In this document: positions 27,027 to 35,275 of the stretch, piece by piece
How positions within the stretch are numbered: position 1 is the stretch's first letter
Layout: each line of letters opens with the position of its first letter
Assembly (NCBI RefSeq): GCF_004102025.1
Contig: NZ_CP025228.1
Coordinates: 3,162,001-3,226,000 of the forward strand
DNA: 64,000 bases
Direction: 5' to 3'
Source: Actinomyces qiguomingii
GTDB lineage: Bacteria > Actinomycetota > Actinomycetes > Actinomycetales > Actinomycetaceae
Translations under genes and position numbers: made by a program
Notes under the pieces: model-generated
What the model saw: only the letters and a program-made list of their open reading frames with translations
Databases searched by the model: none
Told to the model about the DNA's origin: nothing

Positions 27027-28487
27027 ATGACAACTCGCAAATCCACTCCGTCCCCGCCCTCGGGACGCGCACGCCTGCAAGCATTCGGGGGCTTCCTGAC
27101 CGCCATGGTCATCCCCAACATGGGCGCTTTCATCGCCTGGGGTTTGATCACCGCGCTGTTCATCCCCGACGGCTGGATCCCCAATGAGAGCCTGGGCACG
27201 CTGGTCGATCCGCTCATCAAGTACATGCTCCCCCTGCTGCTGGCGTACTCGGGGGGCAACCTTGTGCACGGCCAGCGCGGCGGGGTCGCCGGCGTAATCG
27301 GGACCATCGGACTCGTCGTCGGTTCTGACATCCCGATGTTCCTCGGCGCGATGGTCATGGGCCCACTCAGCGCCTGGATCATCAAGAAGTGGGACGGACT
27401 CATCCAGCCGCGCATCCGCCCCGGCTTTGAAATGGTGGTCAACAACTTCGGCCTGGGCATCATCGGATTCATCCTGTGCATCATCTCCTTCAGATTCATC
27501 GGCCCCATCATCGAATCGCTCAACACCGCACTGACCTGGGTGATCAACGCTCTGGTGAACACCGGTGTGCTCCCCCTGGTCGCCGTCCTCAACGAGCCCG
27601 CCAAGGTGCTGTTCCTCAATAACGTCATCGACCAGGGCATCTACTACCCGCTCGGCATGCAGGCAGCCCAGACGGCCGGCAAATCGATCTTCTTTGTACT
27701 GGCCTCCAACCCGGGCCCCGGCCTGGGTCTGCTCCTCGCCTACTGGCTCTTCAGCGGCAACAAGATAATGAAGGAGACCGCCCCGGGCGCCGTGATCATC
27801 CACTTCCTCGGCGGCATCCACGAGATCTACTTCCCGTACGTGCTCGCCAAGCCGATCACCCTGCTCGGCATGATCGCCGGCGCGGCCTCGGGGATCGCCA
27901 CCGCCCAGGTCTTCGGTGCCGGTCTGGTGGCCGGCCCCTCCCCGGGGTCCATCTTCGCCTACATCATGCTCACGCCCCGCGGCAGCCACCTGGGAATTAT
28001 CGCCGACGTGATCGTCGCCACCCTGGTGTCCTTCCTGGTAAACGCGGCCCTGTTGCGAGCCTCCGCCCGCAAGGACACCGCCGTCGGCGCCGCCGAATTC
28101 GAACAGGCGCAAGAGCGCAGCGCCGCCATGAAGCAGGAGGGCAAGGGCCTTCTCGCGGCCGTAACGGCCAGCGGGGCGCCGATTGCGACCCGGGCCATCA
28201 GCAAGGTCATCTTCGCCTGCGACGCCGGCATGGGCTCATCCACCATGGGCGCCAGCCTGTTCCGCAGACGGCTTGAGGAGGCCGGTATCGACGTCGAGGT
28301 CGGCAACACCGCCATTGAGAGGGTCCCCAGCGACGCGGACGTCATTGTCACGCACAAGAACCTCTCCGAGAGAGCGGCCAACGCCAATCCGGGCGTTGAG
28401 ATCGTTGCCATTGAGAACTACCTCTCCGATGCGCACATCGATGACCTCTACTCCCGGCTCGAGTCCCAGCAGGAGGCGGACAAGTGA
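27027..28487 (+). CDS. mtlA: PTS mannitol-type EIICB
   Basis: A 486-residue permease with fused EIIB. The membrane EIIC part (about 1-340) starts with QAFGGFLTAMVIPNMGAFIAWG in pieces and has the mannitol-family GGIHEIYFPYVL loop near residue 252. The cytoplasmic EIIB domain begins near residue 390 with phosphorylation site Cys398 in FACDAGMGSSTMG. The EIIA domain found in enteric MtlA is missing, and no separate mannitol EIIA gene is nearby, so EIIA must come from elsewhere. It phosphorylates mannitol or a related hexitol during uptake. It overlaps the dehydrogenase gene by 4 nt. Without an adjacent mtlD the substrate is less certain. Confidence 0.85.
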   Translation: MTTRKSTPSPPSGRARLQAFGGFLTAMVIPNMGAFIAWGLITALFIPDGWIPNESLGTLVDPLIKYMLPLLLAYSGGNLVHGQRGGVAGVIGTIGLVVGSDIPMFLGAMVMGPLSAWIIKKWDGLIQPRIRPGFEMVVNNFGLGIIGFILCIISFRFIGPIIESLNTALTWVINALVNTGVLPLVAVLNEPAKVLFLNNVIDQGIYYPLGMQAAQTAGKSIFFVLASNPGPGLGLLLAYWLFSGNKIMKETAPGAVIIHFLGGIHEIYFPYVLAKPITLLGMIAGAASGIATAQVFGAGLVAGPSPGSIFAYIMLTPRGSHLGIIADVIVATLVSFLVNAALLRASARKDTAVGAAEFEQAQERSAAMKQEGKGLLAAVTASGAPIATRAISKVIFACDAGMGSSTMGASLFRRRLEEAGIDVEVGNTAIERVPSDADVIVTHKNLSERAANANPGVEIVAIENYLSDAHIDDLYSRLESQQEADK

Positions 28488-29758
28488 AGACCAGGGCCGT
28501 CTACATCGCGGGCGCTCACAGGGCGGTTCTCACCGAGAATGAGCTCCCGCCGCTTGGGCCCCGGGAGGTCCTCATGAAGGTAGCGGCGTCGAGCATGTGC
28601 TACTCGACCTATAAGGCGTACTCCCTCGGCGCCGCACACAAGCGCGTGCCCGACGACGTATCCGAGAACCCGGTCATGACCGGCCACGAATTCAGCGGAG
28701 AGATCGCCGAGGTCGGCTCGGGACTGACCGATCACTACCAGGTCGGGCAGCGCATCGTCATCCAGCCTGCCATGGGGCTGCCCTCCGGCTACTCCCCCGG
28801 TTACAGCTACCCGACCTACGGCGGGGACGCCACCTACACGATCGTTCCCGAGATCGCGATCGACAAGGGTGCGATCCTTCCCTATGAAGGCACCTACATG
28901 GCCAATGGCTGCCTCGCCGAACCGCTCATGTGCATCATCGGCGCCTTCCATGCGAGCTACCACACGACTCAGTACGTCTACGAGCATGAGATGGGTATCA
29001 AGAGGGGCGGGGCGCTGGCTCTGCTGGGCGCGGCGGGCCCCATGGGCCTAGCCGCCATCGAGTATGCACTCAGCGGTCCTTACCAGCCCGGGTTGATAGT
29101 CGTCACCGACATCGACCAGAGCCGTTTGGAGCGCGCGCAGCAGCTCCTTCCACCCGAGCTGTTGGAGGGCACGGGCCGCCGGCTCGTGTACCTCAACACA
29201 GCGGACTGCGAAGACGCCGTAGGCCTGCTGCGCAGCCAGACCCCGCACGCTGCGGGCTTCGACGACATCATGGTCTTCGCCGCCAGTCGCCCCCTGCTGG
29301 AGATGGCGGATCGGCTCAAGGGCTGGGATTGCTGTCTGAACTTCTTCGCCGGGCCGACCGACAGGGAATTCTCTGCAACATTCAACTTCTACGACGTCCA
29401 CTACGAGTCTGCGCACGTGGTCGGGACCTCCGGCGGGGCACGATCGGACATGCTAGAGGCCCTCCGGATGACCGCCCAAGGCAAGTTGAACCCCTCCCTG
29501 ATGATCACTCATGTGGGCGGGCTCGATGCCGTTGCCCACACTTTGGAACATTTCAAGGAGATTCCCGGTGGGAAGAAGCTCTTCTACCCCTGGGTGACAA
29601 TGCCGCTGGTGGCACTCGCTGATCTGCACACCCACGCCGCCCAGGACCGCAGATACGCGGCACTGGCCGACATCGTCAAGGCCAATAACGGCCTGTGGTG
29701 TCAGGAGGCGGAAGTGTTCCTCCTGAGGCACTTCTCCCGACCGGCCGGGCCCGACTGA
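28484..29758 (+). CDS. Zinc-type MDR dehydrogenase (SorE-like, polyol or sugar-phosphate)
   Basis: A 424-residue medium-chain dehydrogenase. The catalytic domain has a candidate zinc-ligand set, Cys39 in SSMCYSTYK and His68-Glu69 in GHEF. The nucleotide-binding domain has ALLGAAGPMGLAA near residues 175-187. Length and partner genes resemble L-sorbose-1-phosphate reductase of sorbose PTS operons, where a SorC regulator also occurs. Here it probably oxidises or reduces the phosphorylated product of the PTS. The GTG start overlaps the mtlA stop (GTGA), with AGGAGG upstream. A classical MtlD (a different fold) is absent, so this enzyme may take its place. The exact substrate is inferred only. 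Confidence 0.78.
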   Translation: MKTRAVYIAGAHRAVLTENELPPLGPREVLMKVAASSMCYSTYKAYSLGAAHKRVPDDVSENPVMTGHEFSGEIAEVGSGLTDHYQVGQRIVIQPAMGLPSGYSPGYSYPTYGGDATYTIVPEIAIDKGAILPYEGTYMANGCLAEPLMCIIGAFHASYHTTQYVYEHEMGIKRGGALALLGAAGPMGLAAIEYALSGPYQPGLIVVTDIDQSRLERAQQLLPPELLEGTGRRLVYLNTADCEDAVGLLRSQTPHAAGFDDIMVFAASRPLLEMADRLKGWDCCLNFFAGPTDREFSATFNFYDVHYESAHVVGTSGGARSDMLEALRMTAQGKLNPSLMITHVGGLDAVAHTLEHFKEIPGGKKLFYPWVTMPLVALADLHTHAAQDRRYAALADIVKANNGLWCQEAEVFLLRHFSRPAGPD

Positions 29759-29784
29759 GACCTGCGGGTCACCCGCCGCCACAT

Positions 29785-29822
29785 CGACCGAACTCGGCAC
29801 GTAACTTCCACCGAACTCGGTG
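29785..29822. repeat. Repeat array A2, two units
   Basis: Two copies of the core ACCGAACTCGG start at 29787 and 29810, in the short gap between the MDR dehydrogenase and the XPB helicase gene. They belong to the 22-bp family, though here the spacing is 23 bp. Confidence 0.75.
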
Positions 29823-29895
29823 AAGGGGTCCGCTGCCGGTGAAGGCGTCTGCTGCGTCACGGCGCGAGCCCCGCCGTCCTTGTCATACTCCGCCC

Positions 29896-31608
29896 ATGTC
29901 AGATTCCCGGCCCTCCCCCTCGCTGCCCGACGGTCCACTGATCGTCCAGAGCGACAAGACGGTTCTGCTGGAGGTCGCCCACCCCGCCGCCGTCGACGCG
30001 CGCCGTGCCATCGCGCCCTTCGCCGAGCTTGAACGCGCCCCGGAACACATTCACACCTACCGGATCACTCCGCTGGCCCTGTGGAATGCGCGCGCCGCCG
30101 GACTGGACGCCGAGACGGTGATCCACGTCCTGATCACCTACTCGCGCTTTCCGGTGCCGCATTCGCTGCTGACCGAGATCGCCGAAACCATGGGCCGTTA
30201 CGGCCGGTTGCAGCTGGTGACAGACCCGGCGCACGGGCTGGTGCTGCACGCCACCGACGCCCCCGTCCTGGCGGAGGTGATGCGCTCCAAACGCACCAAG
30301 GGCCTGCTGGGCGAGCCCCTGGGAGACGCTGACGTAGTGGTCCATCCCTCCGAGCGCGGTCACCTCAAGCAGGTACTGATCAAGCTGGGTTGGCCGGCAG
30401 AGGACCTGGCGGGCTACGTCGACGGCGAGGCGCACCCGATCACGCTGCGGGATTCGACGGCGGACGTGGCCGCGGGGGTCGAGGGCGCCTTCGCACTGCG
30501 CCCCTACCAGAGCGAGGCGGTCGACTCCTTCTGGGCGGGCGGTTCCGGCGTCGTCGTCCTGCCGTGCGGTGCGGGCAAGACCCTGGTGGGGGCGGCGGCT
30601 ATGGCCCGCTCGGCCACCACCACGCTGATCCTGGTGACCAACGCCGTCTCGGCCCGCCAGTGGAAGCAGGAACTCATGCGCTTCACCTCCCTGACCGAGG
30701 ATGAGATCGGCGAGTACTCGGGCTCACGCAAGGAGATCCGCCCGGTCACAATCGCCACCTACCAGGTGCTCACCACCAAGCGGAAGGGCGTCTACCCGCA
30801 CCTGGACCTGTTGGACGCGCGCGACTGGGGGCTGATCATCTACGACGAGGTGCATCTGCTGCCGGCCCCTATCTTCCGCATGACGGCGGACCTGCAGGCC
30901 CGCCGTCGGCTGGGACTGACCGCCACACTGGTGCGCGAGGACGGTCGGGAGGACGAGGTGTTCTCCCTGATCGGCCCCAAGCGCTACGACGCCCCGTGGA
31001 AGGACCTGGAGAATCAGGGATGGATCGCCCCGGCCGTGTGCACGGAGGTGCGGCTGACGTTGGACGCCGGGGAGCGGATGGCCTACGCCACCGCCGAGGC
31101 CGATGAGCGCTACCGGCTGGCCGCCTCCACGCCGGCGAAGCTGCGGATCGTCGAGCGTCTGCTGGCCCGACACCCCGGGGAATCGGCGCTGGTGATCGGC
31201 CAGTACGTGGACCAGTTGGAGGAGCTGGCCGAGCACCTAGGGGCGCCGCTGATCACCGGGGCGAGCACGGTGCGTGAGCGCCAGCGCCTATATGAGGCCT
31301 TCCGCTGCGGCCAGGTGAGCACGCTGGTGGTTTCCAAGGTCGCCAACTTCTCCATCGACCTGCCCGGCGCGTCCGTGGCCGTGCAGGTGTCGGGCTCCTT
31401 CGGGTCGCGGCAGGAGGAGGCACAGCGACTCGGGCGGATCGTGCGCCCCAAGGAAGACGGGCGGCAGGCGCACTTCTACACGGTGATCGCCCGGGACACG
31501 GTGGACCAGGAGTTCGCCGCACACCGGCAGCGCTTCCTGGCCGAGCAGGGCTACGCCTATGAGGTCATCGACGCCGAGGACCTGGAGGATCTGCAGGCGT
31601 CCAGGTAG
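29896..31608 (+). CDS. XPB/Ssl2-type DNA repair helicase
   Basis: A 570-residue superfamily 2 helicase with the bacterial XPB layout: an N-terminal damage-recognition-like region, then LRPYQSEAVDSFW, Walker A PCGAGKT (223-229), Walker B DEVH (317-320), TATLVREDGRED with the RED motif, and a C-terminal helicase domain with VSKVANFSIDLPGA and QRLGRIVRPK. It acts in DNA repair or transcription-coupled processes in the cytoplasm. The ATG at 29896 was chosen because the known N-terminus begins there; an earlier frame adds 19 unrelated residues. In Mycobacterium it adjoins a helicase-associated gene; here that partner is broken and lies 11.6 kb away across a sugar island. Confidence 0.92.
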   Translation: MSDSRPSPSLPDGPLIVQSDKTVLLEVAHPAAVDARRAIAPFAELERAPEHIHTYRITPLALWNARAAGLDAETVIHVLITYSRFPVPHSLLTEIAETMGRYGRLQLVTDPAHGLVLHATDAPVLAEVMRSKRTKGLLGEPLGDADVVVHPSERGHLKQVLIKLGWPAEDLAGYVDGEAHPITLRDSTADVAAGVEGAFALRPYQSEAVDSFWAGGSGVVVLPCGAGKTLVGAAAMARSATTTLILVTNAVSARQWKQELMRFTSLTEDEIGEYSGSRKEIRPVTIATYQVLTTKRKGVYPHLDLLDARDWGLIIYDEVHLLPAPIFRMTADLQARRRLGLTATLVREDGREDEVFSLIGPKRYDAPWKDLENQGWIAPAVCTEVRLTLDAGERMAYATAEADERYRLAASTPAKLRIVERLLARHPGESALVIGQYVDQLEELAEHLGAPLITGASTVRERQRLYEAFRCGQVSTLVVSKVANFSIDLPGASVAVQVSGSFGSRQEEAQRLGRIVRPKEDGRQAHFYTVIARDTVDQEFAAHRQRFLAEQGYAYEVIDAEDLEDLQASR

Positions 31609-31991
31609 ACGGCGCAGCTGGGGGCATTGGCAACCGTCAGGGCCCGTGGCTTATAGGGTGGAAATGCGGCTCTTCGCGTTTAGGGGTGTGGTGGTGGGTG
31701 GGGGGTTTGCTACGTATCTGGGTCCGGCCTACATTCAGGCTGATTCAGCACTCGGCACAGGGGGTGCTGTGATGGCCTGGTATCCCATGAAAACGCCCAG
31801 CCGCGGGGGAACTGGGCACTCATCTCGGCGGCCCGGCCAACCCGGGCACCTGGTTACCGCCCCCACCACTTGCCAACCTAACCGATGCCGACCACTCGCG
31901 GCGAGGCGTCCGCGGGAACCGGACGCTTCAGCTTCGCCCTAGGGCCGTGAGCAGGAACCAAACAGGCCTCGATGCCAGAGGCCGGAGTCAT
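31609..31991. other. Noncoding stretch after the XPB gene
   Basis: No gene is supported. Short hairpins are present, including GCCCAG/CTGGGC around 31797-31819 and CAGCAC/GTGCTG around 31747-31770, either of which could end the XPB transcript. Confidence 0.5.
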
Positions 31992-32080
31992 CTACTACGC
32001 CGGTTCATGCTGTAGTACGCCACTTAGGTCTTTGTTGAAGGACTAAAAACCCTTCAACACAGGTCTAACCGGCGTAGCAG
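31992..32080. repeat. Long nested stem-loop
   Basis: Outer arms CTACTACGCCGGTT (31992-32005) and AACCGGCGTAGCAG (32067-32080) pair at 13 of 14 positions. Inside is a second perfect stem, TGTTGAAGG (32033-32041) with CCTTCAACA (32051-32059), around the A-rich loop ACTAAAAAC. A related GACGTAGCAGACGG copy of the outer arm follows at about 32110. It could be a structured RNA, a terminator or the remnant of a small inverted-repeat element. Confidence 0.6.
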
Positions 32081-32251
32081 ACACCGAAGGAGCGCACCCA
32101 ACAGTCAACCGACGTAGCAGACGGCACCATGACGGAGCGAGCACCCAATACACCCCACACCCACCCAGCCACCACGCCCGAACAGCCAGTTTCACCGGAA
32201 GCTACTCGGCCACCACATGACATCCATCTACCCATATGAGAACGTTACCCT
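32081..32251. other. Noncoding lead-in to the DUF192 gene
   Basis: An imperfect tandem of about 45 bp occurs here: GCGTAGCAGAC...GGAGCGCACCCAA and GACGTAGCAGAC...GGAGCGAGCACCCAA. No gene is supported. Confidence 0.4.
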
Positions 32252-32626
32252 ATGACGACATTCAGCCCCGTTTGGGCCGACGAACGTACCGAATACGTTC
32301 TCACCATCGACGGCGAACCAACTACACGAGTCTGGGTTGCCCACACACGCAAGGAGCGCAACACCGGCCTTCTGGGCACGGATGCCCTCGACGGCGCGTT
32401 GTGGATCAAGGCATGCAACTGGGTACACACCTTCGGCATGCACTACGCCCTCGACCTGGTTTATGTCGGGCGCCGCGGCCGCGTCGTCGCCGTCGCCACC
32501 ACGCCACCGGGACGCCTTTGCCTTCCCCGGCTGACTGCGCACGCCACCGTGGAAATGCCCGCAGGTATGGCAGCCCAACTCAACATCACACGCGGAAGTG
32601 TCGTTGGCGTAAAAGCCCGCGCATAA
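32252..32626 (+). CDS. DUF192 family protein
   Basis: A 124-residue protein matching the DUF192 family over most of its length: RKERNTGLLGTDALDGALWIKACNWVHTFGM in pieces, then ALDLVYVGRRGRVVAV and a C-terminal strand ending GSVVGVKA. Members are small beta-rich proteins, often exported, of unknown function; this one shows no signal peptide. The ATG at 32252 has no convincing ribosome binding site, so translation may be leaderless. It stands alone between noncoding repeat-rich stretches. Confidence 0.8.
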   Translation: MTTFSPVWADERTEYVLTIDGEPTTRVWVAHTRKERNTGLLGTDALDGALWIKACNWVHTFGMHYALDLVYVGRRGRVVAVATTPPGRLCLPRLTAHATVEMPAGMAAQLNITRGSVVGVKARA

Positions 32627-32780
32627 ATGCGGCGCACGGAGTCATTCCACACGCGTGACGCCTTGTAGTCGGCGGCTTGATTGACACCTCTCCGGCGCTC
32701 GTCCTGCCTGCTGCTAGTCGATCGTGGCGGTGAGCATCGTTTGCCAAGCAAAACTGGCTCTTCCGGTCGAGGCCGTGTTC

Positions 32781-32897
32781 GCCGAGTTCGGTCGAAATAA
32801 CCATCGAGTTCGGTAGATATGACCATCGAGTTCGGTAGATATGACCATCGAGTTCGGTTGGCGGGGCCGGCGGGGCGGGGGAAGTGTCCAGAATCGG
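32781..32897. repeat. 22-bp repeat array A3 with tail motif
   Basis: Four units at 32781, 32803, 32825 and 32847 (exact 22-bp period) with cores GCCGAGTTCGG or ATCGAGTTCGG. After a 27-bp G-rich gap comes TGTCCAGAATCGG (32885-32897), the complement of the tail beside array A1. Array, gap length and tail match A1 in inverse orientation. Confidence 0.88.
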
Positions 32898-33165
32898 GGT
32901 GGTGGGGCGCCCCCTGGGGAGATCAACCCTGGGTTGGTTTCAGTGGTTTTGATGTCGTGCCGCCTTGGTGGCGGCAGCCCAATGTGCCGCTGTTTGGTGG
33001 GTGTGGGCTGTTGGCGTGTTCATTGGCGTGTGCCGGATGCCCAATCGTGGGAGTGCTGGGTGACGGATCGAAAGTGGAACGTACGGACTGTCTGGCCCTG
33101 TGCCCGGGGTCGGTGGCACCCATAGGCCCCCGGGCGATGGTGTGCAAGACGGCCGTTCATGTCGA

Positions 33166-33230
33166 TTTTCGACCCCGGGGTGCGATTCACGACCACCCCG
33201 GGGTCGTAAACCACACCCCAAGGTCGAAAA
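33166..33230. repeat. Cluster of GACCCCGGGGT palindromes
   Basis: TTTTCGACCCCGGGGTG (33166-33182) and CACCCCAAGGTCGAAAA (33214-33230) are inverted copies with two differences; between them lies ACGACCACCCCGGGGTCGT. The whole can form a large cruciform or hairpin. Confidence 0.65.
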
Positions 33231-33346
33231 CCAGCACCTCACGCCCCACAGCACGCTCCACCGCAACAGCGACAGACCGCCCTCAAACACCAGGGGCCCC
33301 TCAAACACAGGAACAGCTTTCGGACATGGCAGACCACGCCCGAACA

Positions 33347-33380
33347 CGGGACGGCGCCTTCGGACACCGGACGGCGCCTT
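33347..33380. repeat. 20-bp direct repeat, two copies
   Basis: CGGGACGGCGCCTT at 33347 and CCGGACGGCGCCTT at 33367, 20 bp apart, in noncoding DNA. Confidence 0.6.
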
Positions 33381-33489
33381 TGGCCGCGGGAGAGTTCCGC
33401 CCGGACAGGCCAGAACACACCACCACACCACCAAACACGAAGGCACTTTATTGCCATTAATATCGTAGACAGTAAGACCCGGCTGGTCG

Positions 33490-33783
33490 TCACAGAGTAG
33501 ATTCTCGGCCTGCGGCGTAGGACCGTAGGGAGCGGTCGGTGGACAGGGACTCCGCAGTCACCACGCCCGCGGCCAACGCCGATGCCTCCGCCGGTACCGC
33601 GGATCGTGAGGCCCGGGCTGAGGCCATCTCCTCCGGATCAAAGGTGCCGATACCCAGGGGAGTGTCGTCGGAATCAGAAGAGCACGCCACCAGGGGCGGG
33701 CAGGCCAGCAGCAGCACCAGCGCGCCTGCGGCAGCACACGCAGTCCGGGTGAGCCAGTCAGGAAACGAGCCATGGGCAACCAC
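33490..33783 (-). CDS. Possible small lipoprotein
   Basis: A 97-residue frame with a hydrophobic segment ending in LVACSSDSDD, which is a good lipobox with Cys near residue 34. The mature part is short, Ala/Ser/Glu-rich and has no recognised domain. Its first dozen codons lie in a 36-bp direct repeat that also occurs 71 bp further on, so the N-terminus may be an artefact of duplication and the true start may differ. It could be the remnant of a longer lipoprotein gene. I rate it as doubtful. Confidence 0.35.
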   Translation of the reverse strand: MVAHGSFPDWLTRTACAAAGALVLLLACPPLVACSSDSDDTPLGIGTFDPEEMASARASRSAVPAEASALAAGVVTAESLSTDRSLRSYAAGRESTL

Positions 33784-33851
33784 GATATGGCCGGAAACGA
33801 TATGCAGGCCGCCGGCCGGGTGAGCCAGTCAGGAAACGAGCCATGGGCAAC
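33745..33851. repeat. 36-bp direct repeat, two copies
   Basis: The same 36 bp (starting CCGGGTGAGCCAGTCAGG) occur at 33745-33780 and 33816-33851. A further 30-bp near-repeat starting GGGCAACTCCTCGC occurs at 33845 and 33906 (27 of 30 identical). The 5' region of the lipoprotein frame seems to have been duplicated stepwise. Confidence 0.8.
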
Positions 33852-34049
33852 TCCTCGCACGTACGGGCCTCACGCGCCTCCTGGACGGTGGCGGCCTTAG
33901 CGGTCGGGCAACTCCTCGCGCGTATGAGCCTCACGTCATCAGGATCTTGTGTGGTCTCCCACGCCCATATGTCACGCGCAAGCAACCTGGCGGTCCGCAG
34001 ACGTCTTGCGCAGCTCTTGACCGCGCACTATCGAGGACTGCATCGTTCG

Positions 34050-34251
34050 CATTGAAACGGTCCACCGCAGTCACCCACTCGCACCTCAGCTTCCTGCTGC
34101 GGCACAGACCGAACCAGGACGCTCCATGACCGACTCGACCACCGACTCTCCGGCAACCGACGCTACGCCGACTCCAGCCGCCCACGCCACCGCTCCGACT
34201 GCCGCGGCCGCCCCTGCCGCCGTCCCGCCCGCATCCAGTTGGACCGTCTAA
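34050..34251 (+). pseudogene. Truncated duplicate of the rhaM promoter and 5' end
   Basis: This stretch parallels the start of rhaM at 34705-34880. It repeats the operator-like TGAAACGGTCCA (34053-34064), the leader GCGGCACAGACCGAACCAGGAC and an ATG at 34126. The 41 codons read MTDSTTDSPATDATPTPA then an Ala/Pro tract, against MTDFPTTDLPATGVPPTP in rhaM. Homology stops where array B2 begins, and the first B2 unit provides the in-frame TAA. The catalytic domain is missing, so only the low-complexity N-terminal extension could be made. Confidence 0.8.
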
Positions 34252-34372
34252 CTGCCGTGGGACCGTCTAACTGCGGTGGGACCGTCTAACTGCGGTTGGA
34301 CCGTCTCAGCCGCACTCTCAGACGGTCCAACTGAAGAAACGCGGTCCAACGGCAGAAACGCGGTCCATCTGG
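34238..34372. repeat. Inverted repeat array B2
   Basis: Left half: four units of TTGGACCGTCTAACTGC type, 21 bp apart, starting at 34239. Right half: inverted units GACGGTCCAACTG, GCGGTCCAACGGCAG and GCGGTCCATCTGG, also about 21 bp apart. The centre is a hairpin GGACCGTCT/AGACGGTCC with a 13-nt loop, and the right half matches B1 closely. Confidence 0.88.
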
Positions 34373-34707
34373 AGGAGCGGGGCCCGGACCGAGGAGGCCG
34401 ACGGCAGACCCTCCCCGCGACACACCGACCCAAGACACCACGTTCGCGCTGATGACCCGTAATGGTTCAGTGCGCGCTGGGGCGCGGCGCCCGTGTCCGG
34501 CCGATGAAGTCGCGGTCGACCGCCGCAGGACGTTGTCGGACGGACAAGGACGAGTTCAGGCCGACGAGGACATTGCCGGGCCAGACGGGTCGTTGTCGCT
34601 GCCGGGTGGGGGCGCCCGAGGACGTGGGTTAGACCTACAGGACGCGGGCTGGCCGCCGAGGACACCCCTTGACTCACGCCCCACGCCTGAACTACAGTAA
34701 CGCATAT
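34373..34707. other. Noncoding stretch upstream of rhaM
   Basis: No gene is supported. Several degenerate motifs of the form GACGAG/GGACG occur between 34530 and 34640, without clear periodicity. The rhaM promoter should lie near its 3' end. Confidence 0.4.
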
Positions 34708-34719
34708 TGAAACGGTTCA
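34708..34719. promoter_or_regulatory. LacI-type operator in front of rhaM
   Basis: TGAAACGGTTCA, a LacI-family-like half-palindromic site, lies 57 nt before the rhaM start. The identical 12-mer precedes the second GH78 gene (59662-59673), and a one-base variant precedes the truncated rhaM copy. Confidence 0.6.
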
Positions 34720-34775
34720 CACCGCCGTCAACGCCTCGCCTCCGTGCCGCGGCACAATCCGAACAAGGACGTTCT

Positions 34776-35234
34776 ATGACCGACTTCCCGACCACCGACC
34801 TTCCGGCAACCGGCGTCCCGCCTACCCCGGCCGTCGACGCTGCCGCTTCGGCTGCCGGGGCCGCCTCCGCCGTCATCCCAACCGCCTTGGCCGAGCTGCT
34901 GGACACCACCTCGGCCCGCTCCTCCCGCCGCTGCTGCTTCCTGCTACACGTGCGCCCTGACCGGCTCACCGAGTACGTCGAGGTCCACCAACACGTGTGG
35001 GAGGAGATGCGCCAGGCCCTGACCCGCTGCGGATGGCGTAACTACTCGCTATTCCTGCGCCCCGAGGACGGGCTCGTCGTCGGCTATTTCGAGTCCGACG
35101 ACGTCGACGCCGCCCAGGCCGCCATGGGCGATGAAGAGGTCAATACCCGCTGGCAGGCGGAGATGGCCCAGTACTTCGTCCAGCCCGACGGTGGCACCAA
35201 CGAGATCCTGCCCCAGTACTTCTACCTGCCCTGA
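34776..35234 (+). CDS. rhaM: L-rhamnose mutarotase
   Basis: A 152-residue cytoplasmic enzyme that interconverts the alpha and beta anomers of L-rhamnose before isomerisation. The family domain starts near residue 50: RRCCFLLHVRPDRLTEYVEVHQHVW in pieces, with the conserved H-x-x-V-W segment, then GWRNYSLFLRPEDGLVVGYFE and the C-terminal TRWQAEMAQYF. Family members are about 105 residues; here an Ala/Pro/Thr-rich extension of some 45 residues precedes the domain. The ATG at 34776 has AAGGAC upstream. It is the first gene of the rhamnose catabolic run, behind a LacI-type operator. Confidence 0.9.
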   Translation: MTDFPTTDLPATGVPPTPAVDAAASAAGAASAVIPTALAELLDTTSARSSRRCCFLLHVRPDRLTEYVEVHQHVWEEMRQALTRCGWRNYSLFLRPEDGLVVGYFESDDVDAAQAAMGDEEVNTRWQAEMAQYFVQPDGGTNEILPQYFYLP

Positions 35235-35275
35235 CGCACCCCATCCACCCATCTCCCACACGCAAGGAGCAGTCC

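Larger units (their letters stand above)
32627..33489. other. Repeat-rich noncoding stretch
   Basis: Open frames here have no family resemblance and begin inside the repeat array, so I call none of them a gene. The stretch holds array A3 with its tail motif, a palindrome cluster at 33166-33230 and a 20-bp direct repeat at 33347-33380. Confidence 0.6.

Noticed and set aside
32819..33460. Plus-strand frame of 213 codons
   Set aside because: It starts within repeat array A3, runs through palindromes and resembles no protein family.
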